Source: an uncultured Clostridium sp. (lineage in GTDB: Bacteria; Bacillota; Clostridia; Peptostreptococcales; Peptostreptococcaceae). From it: 18,294 nucleotides of DNA. Under the pieces are notes generated by a model that did no database searches, was not told the origin of the DNA, and worked only from the letters and a program-made list of their open reading frames with translations. Shown here in pieces: positions 14,467 to 18,294 of this stretch. A program made the translations under genes and the position numbers. How positions within the stretch are numbered: the stretch's first letter is position 1; every line of letters starts with the position of its first letter. The stretch covers positions 1-18,294 of the forward strand of contig URRU01000015.1 of the NCBI GenBank assembly GCA_900550335.1, in the 5' to 3' direction.

Positions 14467-16449
14467 TTATTTTTCTTTTTTAGCAATTTTTTCTTCTAAT
14501 TCTTTTACTTTATCTCTTAATTCCGCAGCTCTTTCAAACTGAAGATTTTTAGCAGCTTCCATCATTTCTTCTGTAAGCTTAGCAACATTTGCTTTTAGTT
14601 CGTCGATGTCGTCAGTTTCTTTAATTCCATATACAACCTCTTCTTCAGCAGCCTGAGTAGCTTCGATTGCAGCTCGTATATCTTTTTTAACTGTTTTTGG
14701 AATAATTCCATGCTCTTTGTTATATGCATCCTGAATTTCTCTTCTTCTTTTAGTTTCATCTATTGCATTTTTCATAGAGTCCGTTATCTTGTCTGCATAC
14801 ATTATTACTCGTCCATGTTCATTTCTGGCAGCACGGCCTATTGTCTGTATTAGAGAAGTTTCAGAACGTAGGAATCCTTCTTTATCCGCATCTAATATTG
14901 CTATTAGAGATACCTCAGGAATATCCAACCCTTCTCTTAGAAGGTTGATTCCAATAAGTACGTCGAATTTACCCATTCTTAAGTCTCTGATTATTTCTGT
15001 TCTTTCAAGTGTTGCTATGTCTGAGTGTAGGTATTTTACTTTTATCCCAATTTCTTTTAGATAGTCTGTTAAGTCCTCACTCATTTTTTTAGTTAGTGTA
15101 GTTACTAGTACTCTTTCTCCTTTTTCGATTACAGAATGGATTTCATGTACTAAGTTATCTATCTGATTTTCGATAGGTCTTACATCTATTTCAGGGTCTA
15201 GTAATCCTGTAGGTCTTATTATCTGTTCAGCAAATGTTGTACTATGCTGGATTTCATAAGGCCCTGGTGTAGCTGTTGTAAATACTATCTGATTTATGTT
15301 TTCTTCAAATTCTTCAAAGTTTAAAGGTCTGTTGTCGTACGCTGATGGAAGTCTGAATCCATTGTCTATTAGCGATCCTTTTCTTGAGCGGTCACCTGCG
15401 TACATTCCCCTTACCTGAGGAATTGTAACGTGTGATTCGTCTACTATCATTAGGAAATCATCTGGGAAGAAGTCCATAAGTGTATACGGCTTTTCTCCTT
15501 CTGCCCTTCCTGTTAAATGTCTTGAATAGTTTTCTATTCCCTGACAGAATCCAATTTCTTTTAGCATTTCTATGTCGTAGTTTGTTCTTTGCTCAATTCT
15601 CTGTGCTTCAAGCAACATATCCCTTTCTTTGAAATATTGAATTCTTTCTTCTAATTCAGCCTCTATTCTTTTTATCGCTTCTTCTATTCTTTCTGGAGTT
15701 GTTACATAATGAGATGCCGGAAATATTGCAACATGGCTTCTTGTCCCAACTATTTTCCCAGTTATGTAGTCTATTTCAGTTATTCTGTCTATTTCATCTC
15801 CAAAGAATTCTACTCTTATCGCTTTTTCATCGTCACCTGCTGGGAATATTTCTAGTACATCCCCTCTAACTCTAAATGTTCCTCGAGTGAAGTGGATGTC
15901 ATTTCTTTCGTACTGTATTTCTATTAGTCTTTTTATTACATCATCTCTGTCTTTTTCGTCACCCGGTCTAAGTGAAAGCATCATTTCTTTGTAGTCTTTT
16001 GGATCCCCTAAACCATATATGCAAGATACAGATGAGATTATAATTACATCTCTTCTCTCCAATAGTGCAGCAGTTGCAGAGTGTCTAAGTTTGTCTATTT
16101 CGTCGTTTATGCTTGCATCTTTTTCTATATATGTATCACTACTCGCTACATAAGCTTCTGGCTGATAGTAGTCGTAGTATGATACGAAATATTCTACTGC
16201 ATTTTCTGGAAAGAATTCTTTAAATTCTCCGTAAAGCTGTGCAGCAAGTGTTTTGTTGTGAGCTAGTATTAGCGTAGGTTTGTTTACATTTTCTATGATA
16301 TTTGCCATAGTGAATGTTTTTCCCGAACCAGTTACTCCAAGTAGTGTTGAGAATTTTTCGTTTCTTTTTATGGCATCTGATATCGTCTTTATAGCTTCAG
16401 GCTGATCACCTGTAGGCTTGAATTTTGAATGTATTTTAAATTTATCCAT
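14467..16449 (-). CDS. uvrB: excinuclease ABC subunit B
   Basis: UvrB is the helicase-like subunit that verifies damage and recruits UvrC. The 660 residues show Walker A GVTGSGKT (38-45), the aromatic beta-hairpin region [14 protein letters not shown] (87-100) that inserts between DNA strands, DESH (337-340), motif [11 protein letters not shown] (535-543) and a C-terminal UVR coiled coil (about 625-655) that binds UvrC. The ATG start has AGGTGGTG upstream. A LexA-type box about 140 bases upstream predicts induction by DNA damage. The UVR segment here matches the one within UvrC encoded further along the same strand. Confidence 0.98.
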   Translation of the reverse strand: MDKFKIHSKFKPTGDQPEAIKTISDAIKRNEKFSTLLGVTGSGKTFTMANIIENVNKPTLILAHNKTLAAQLYGEFKEFFPENAVEYFVSYYDYYQPEAYVASSDTYIEKDASINDEIDKLRHSATAALLERRDVIIISSVSCIYGLGDPKDYKEMMLSLRPGDEKDRDDVIKRLIEIQYERNDIHFTRGTFRVRGDVLEIFPAGDDEKAIRVEFFGDEIDRITEIDYITGKIVGTRSHVAIFPASHYVTTPERIEEAIKRIEAELEERIQYFKERDMLLEAQRIEQRTNYDIEMLKEIGFCQGIENYSRHLTGRAEGEKPYTLMDFFPDDFLMIVDESHVTIPQVRGMYAGDRSRKGSLIDNGFRLPSAYDNRPLNFEEFEENINQIVFTTATPGPYEIQHSTTFAEQIIRPTGLLDPEIDVRPIENQIDNLVHEIHSVIEKGERVLVTTLTKKMSEDLTDYLKEIGIKVKYLHSDIATLERTEIIRDLRMGKFDVLIGINLLREGLDIPEVSLIAILDADKEGFLRSETSLIQTIGRAARNEHGRVIMYADKITDSMKNAIDETKRRREIQDAYNKEHGIIPKTVKKDIRAAIEATQAAEEEVVYGIKETDDIDELKANVAKLTEEMMEAAKNLQFERAAELRDKVKELEEKIAKKEK

Positions 16450-16551
16450 ATTTTCACCACCTAAATTTGTGATTTTTTCTAATATTTCTTTTTATCTTTT
16501 CTTTTATTTTTCATCTGTTCATTTCAGATATTTCCGCCTTTGTCAAAATCT

Positions 16552-16560
16552 AGTATAACA
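16552..16560 (-). promoter_or_regulatory. candidate extended -10 promoter of uvrB
   Basis: On the minus strand TGTTATACT (16560-16552) contains TG-N-TATACT, an extended -10 element about 100 bases before the uvrB start. The expected -35 position reads TATGAA, a poor match, as often seen with extended -10 promoters. The LexA box lies just upstream of it. Confidence 0.5.
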
Positions 16561-16588
16561 TAAATAAAATTTATTTCATAGAATTTTA

Positions 16589-16602
16589 CGAATATACGTT
16601 CG
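16589..16602 (-). promoter_or_regulatory. LexA (SOS) box upstream of uvrB
   Basis: The minus strand reads CGAACGTATATTCG. The Gram-positive LexA/DinR consensus is CGAACRNRYGTTYG, and only one position differs (A for G). uvrBA are classical SOS genes in Firmicutes, which supports the call. It sits immediately beside the terminator hairpin of the upstream gene. Confidence 0.75.
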
Positions 16603-16604
16603 TT

Positions 16605-16647
16605 AAAACTAAAGCTAATCAGATTATTTCCAATTAGCTATAGTTTT
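16605..16647 (-). terminator. intrinsic terminator after the CcdA-TlpA gene
   Basis: AAAACTA and AGCTAAT (16605-16619) pair with ATTAGCT and TAGTTTT (16633-16647), with one A-A mismatch. On the minus strand only TTTT follows before AACG, so termination may be moderate and some read-through into uvrB is possible. Confidence 0.7.
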
Positions 16648-16670
16648 ATTCTTAATATATACTTATTTTT

Positions 16671-17966
16671 TTATTGTTTTCTTTTTCCTGTAATAGTCTG
16701 CTCTATTATACTTTCCATTGCTTCTTGAGTAAGCCCACCTTGAACATATCCAAATACGTTTCCTTCTTTATCTATCATAAATGTAGTTGGAAGCGATGAT
16801 ATTCTATAGGCTCCAAATGTATATCCTCCATCATCCATTAATACAGGATATGTATATCCATTTTCTTCTAAGAATGCTTTTATTCCTTCTACATCTTTTT
16901 CATCTTGAGTATTTGGAGCAACAACAGATAGCACGACTACCTCGGTTTTTTCTCCCTGTTTTTCGTATTTTTCATATATCTTTTGTATGTCTGGCATTTC
17001 CATCTTACAAGGTGGACACCATGTTGCCCAGAAGTTTAAAAATACAACTTTTCCCTTATAATCTGATAATTTATGTGTTTTTCCATATTGATCCTTTAGT
17101 TCAAAGTCTATAGAAGGAGTTTTATTTGATTCTGCTTTATTTGATTCTTCACTACTTCCATTATTTGACACTGAGTTATTAGTTTCATCATTTTCTTTAT
17201 CCCCAGAATTAGTAGCATCTTTTCCTGTTGAATATCCTGGAGAAGTATTAGAATTATTTGTATTTCCTGGCATATATGATAATTTTCCTGAAAAAACAAA
17301 TAACCCCATTACTATCATAAGAAAAGCTCCTATTTTAACAGTATATTTTACTATATTTTTGTATTTTTTTATTAAGTTCATAAGTTGAGTTGTAAAAATC
17401 CCCAATAATAAAAATGGTATTATGAATCCGGCACTATAAACACCTATTAACATAAATCCCTTCATCCGCGTTTCAGCACTTCCAGCCATTATCAATACAC
17501 TTGTAAGTACAGGACCTATACATGGTGTCCAAGCAAAACTAAATGTAAATCCAAATACAATTGCCGTTATTGGAGACATCGCTATTTTATCCATTTTAAA
17601 TGGTAATTTATGCTCACTTTCTAATAAATTAGATCTTTTAAATATTCCTAACTGATAAAGTCCAAATAATATCATAATTACTCCACCAATTTTTGATATT
17701 ATTCCACCGTATTCAGCAAAAAACTCTTTAAGTGCAGATACACCTAATCCCATTATGAAAAATGATAAACTTATCCCCAAAGTAAAGAATATTGTGTTTA
17801 TAATTAGTTTCTTTTTATTATAACTTCCATCTTCTTTATTAATTCCACCCGATAAATACCCTAAGTAAAGAGGAATTAGCGGCAAAATACATGGTGATGT
17901 AAAGCTAAGTATTCCCTGTAAAAACACCGTCAACATCGGTATACTCATATCTAAGTTAAACTGCAT
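16671..17966 (-). CDS. CcdA-TlpA fusion, membrane thiol-disulphide reductase
   Basis: The 431-residue protein joins an N-terminal CcdA/DsbD-type membrane domain to a C-terminal TlpA/ResA-type thioredoxin. The membrane part (about 1-228) has six likely helices with the paired cysteines Cys26 (SPCILPL) and Cys149 (TPCIGP), which carry electrons from cytoplasmic thioredoxin across the membrane. A linker rich in Asn, Ser, Lys and Glu (about 232-284) leads to the thioredoxin fold with WCPPC (Cys317, Cys320) and the cis-proline at SLPTTF (Pro393). The outer domain should therefore be kept reduced on the extracellular side. The client is unknown: cytochrome maturation, protein repair and peroxide defence are all possible. 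The ATG start has AAAGGAGTG upstream. It appears to be a single-gene unit between the rRNA terminator and its own terminator. Confidence 0.93.
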   Translation of the reverse strand: MQFNLDMSIPMLTVFLQGILSFTSPCILPLIPLYLGYLSGGINKEDGSYNKKKLIINTIFFTLGISLSFFIMGLGVSALKEFFAEYGGIISKIGGVIMILFGLYQLGIFKRSNLLESEHKLPFKMDKIAMSPITAIVFGFTFSFAWTPCIGPVLTSVLIMAGSAETRMKGFMLIGVYSAGFIIPFLLLGIFTTQLMNLIKKYKNIVKYTVKIGAFLMIVMGLFVFSGKLSYMPGNTNNSNTSPGYSTGKDATNSGDKENDETNNSVSNNGSSEESNKAESNKTPSIDFELKDQYGKTHKLSDYKGKVVFLNFWATWCPPCKMEMPDIQKIYEKYEKQGEKTEVVVLSVVAPNTQDEKDVEGIKAFLEENGYTYPVLMDDGGYTFGAYRISSLPTTFMIDKEGNVFGYVQGGLTQEAMESIIEQTITGKRKQ

Positions 17967-18163
17967 AATTTTTCACTCCTTTTAAATAAATATATTTTCT
18001 ATTTTTTCTATTTTTATTTGATTATTTTCTTGAATTAAATACAACTAAGTATATTACAATCGTTTTACTTATACCCATCTTTTCATACAAAATACCAATT
18101 TAATAATAGTTATATGATTTTATTTTAAGATTTTATAAAATTTTCGGGTTCTTTTACACAAAA

Positions 18164-18202
18164 AAAGACGGTTACCAATTTTTATTTCAGTATACCGTCT
18201 TT
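18164..18202 (-). terminator. rRNA operon terminator
   Basis: AAAGACGGT (18164-18172) pairs with ACCGTCTTT (18194-18202). On the minus strand the hairpin runs into TTTTTTT. It lies about 40 bases beyond the 3' end of the 5S gene on the same strand. The rest of 17967-18240 is A-T-rich spacer; no convincing promoter for the CcdA-TlpA gene stood out. Confidence 0.85.
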
Positions 18203-18240
18203 ATCTCGTTTATATTGTAAAATCAAAATAAAAAAAGATT

Positions 18241-18294
18241 ACGTGGCTACGTCCTACTCTCCCAGGGGCCTTCGCCCCAAGTACCATCAGCGAT
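18241..18294 (-). rRNA. rrf: 5S ribosomal RNA, 3' part, running off the window
   Basis: The minus strand shows the conserved 3' half of bacterial 5S rRNA: GATGGTACTTGGGG, the GCGAAGGC loop, and CCCTGGGAGAGTAGGACG, ending in the terminal-stem strand near 18241-18244. About 54 of the usual 115-120 bases are present; the 5' part lies beyond the right edge. Its presence implies an rRNA operon reading toward the window from the right. Confidence 0.96.

Noticed and set aside
16541..16546. Perfect TTGACA on the minus strand upstream of uvrB
   Set aside because: At 16-18 bases downstream there is no acceptable -10 (AATGAA or similar), so it was not called as a promoter.
17108..17299. Second minus-strand frame overlapping the CcdA-TlpA linker
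   Set aside because: It is an alternative frame of the repetitive Asn/Ser-rich linker region, without a ribosome-binding site.
1..18294. CRISPR array or prophage genes
   Set aside because: No spaced direct repeats and no phage-type proteins were found anywhere in the window.

Overview
The window is AT-rich DNA with Shine-Dalgarno sites of the AAAGGAG/GGAGG type, several TTG starts, and a uvrB, uvrA, uvrC, hprK gene order. Together with the 5S rRNA end on the right edge this points to a low-GC Gram-positive anaerobe, most likely of the class Clostridia and plausibly the Peptostreptococcaceae. The family assignment is an inference from gene order and style, not from a database match.

Layout, left to right. 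A cardiolipin synthase gene (cls, 268-1725) is the only gene on the plus strand. It converges on a long minus-strand series. Between cls and hprK is a gene-free stretch of about 400 bases (1726-2127) packed with inverted repeats. Two hairpins at its ends (1727-1844 and 2036-2116) have unrelated stems but share the same internal-loop sequence in opposite orientation. Two further stem-loops lie between them. A reasonable minus-strand promoter and an intrinsic terminator bracket the interior, so an undescribed structured RNA is possible here.

hprK and uvrC (2128-4919) form a tight pair: HPr kinase/phosphorylase for carbon control, and the incision nuclease of excision repair. Upstream lies an unrecognised 364-residue protein that looks like a degenerate macro-type fold joined to a DUF4145/HEPN-like domain. 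Next comes a four-gene module (6199-11322): response regulator, histidine kinase, ABC ATPase and a large FtsX-type permease. It is split into two transcription units by a strong terminator and resembles cell-envelope stress or antimicrobial-peptide detoxification modules. It separates uvrA from uvrC, which lie side by side in relatives such as Clostridioides difficile, so it is probably an accessory insertion.

uvrA and uvrB (11493-16449) follow, read from a region carrying a near-consensus Gram-positive LexA (SOS) box. To their right is a single-chain CcdA-TlpA thiol reductase (16671-17966), then an rRNA operon terminator and the 3' end of a 5S rRNA gene running off the window.

How the genes work together: UvrA, UvrB and UvrC are the complete damage-recognition and incision machinery. 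The sensor-ABC module is a self-contained signalling and transport unit. Cls and the envelope ABC system both act at the membrane, but nothing in the sequence links them by regulation. The parts that ordinary annotation leaves unexplained are the 1726-2127 region and the gene at 5006-6100.
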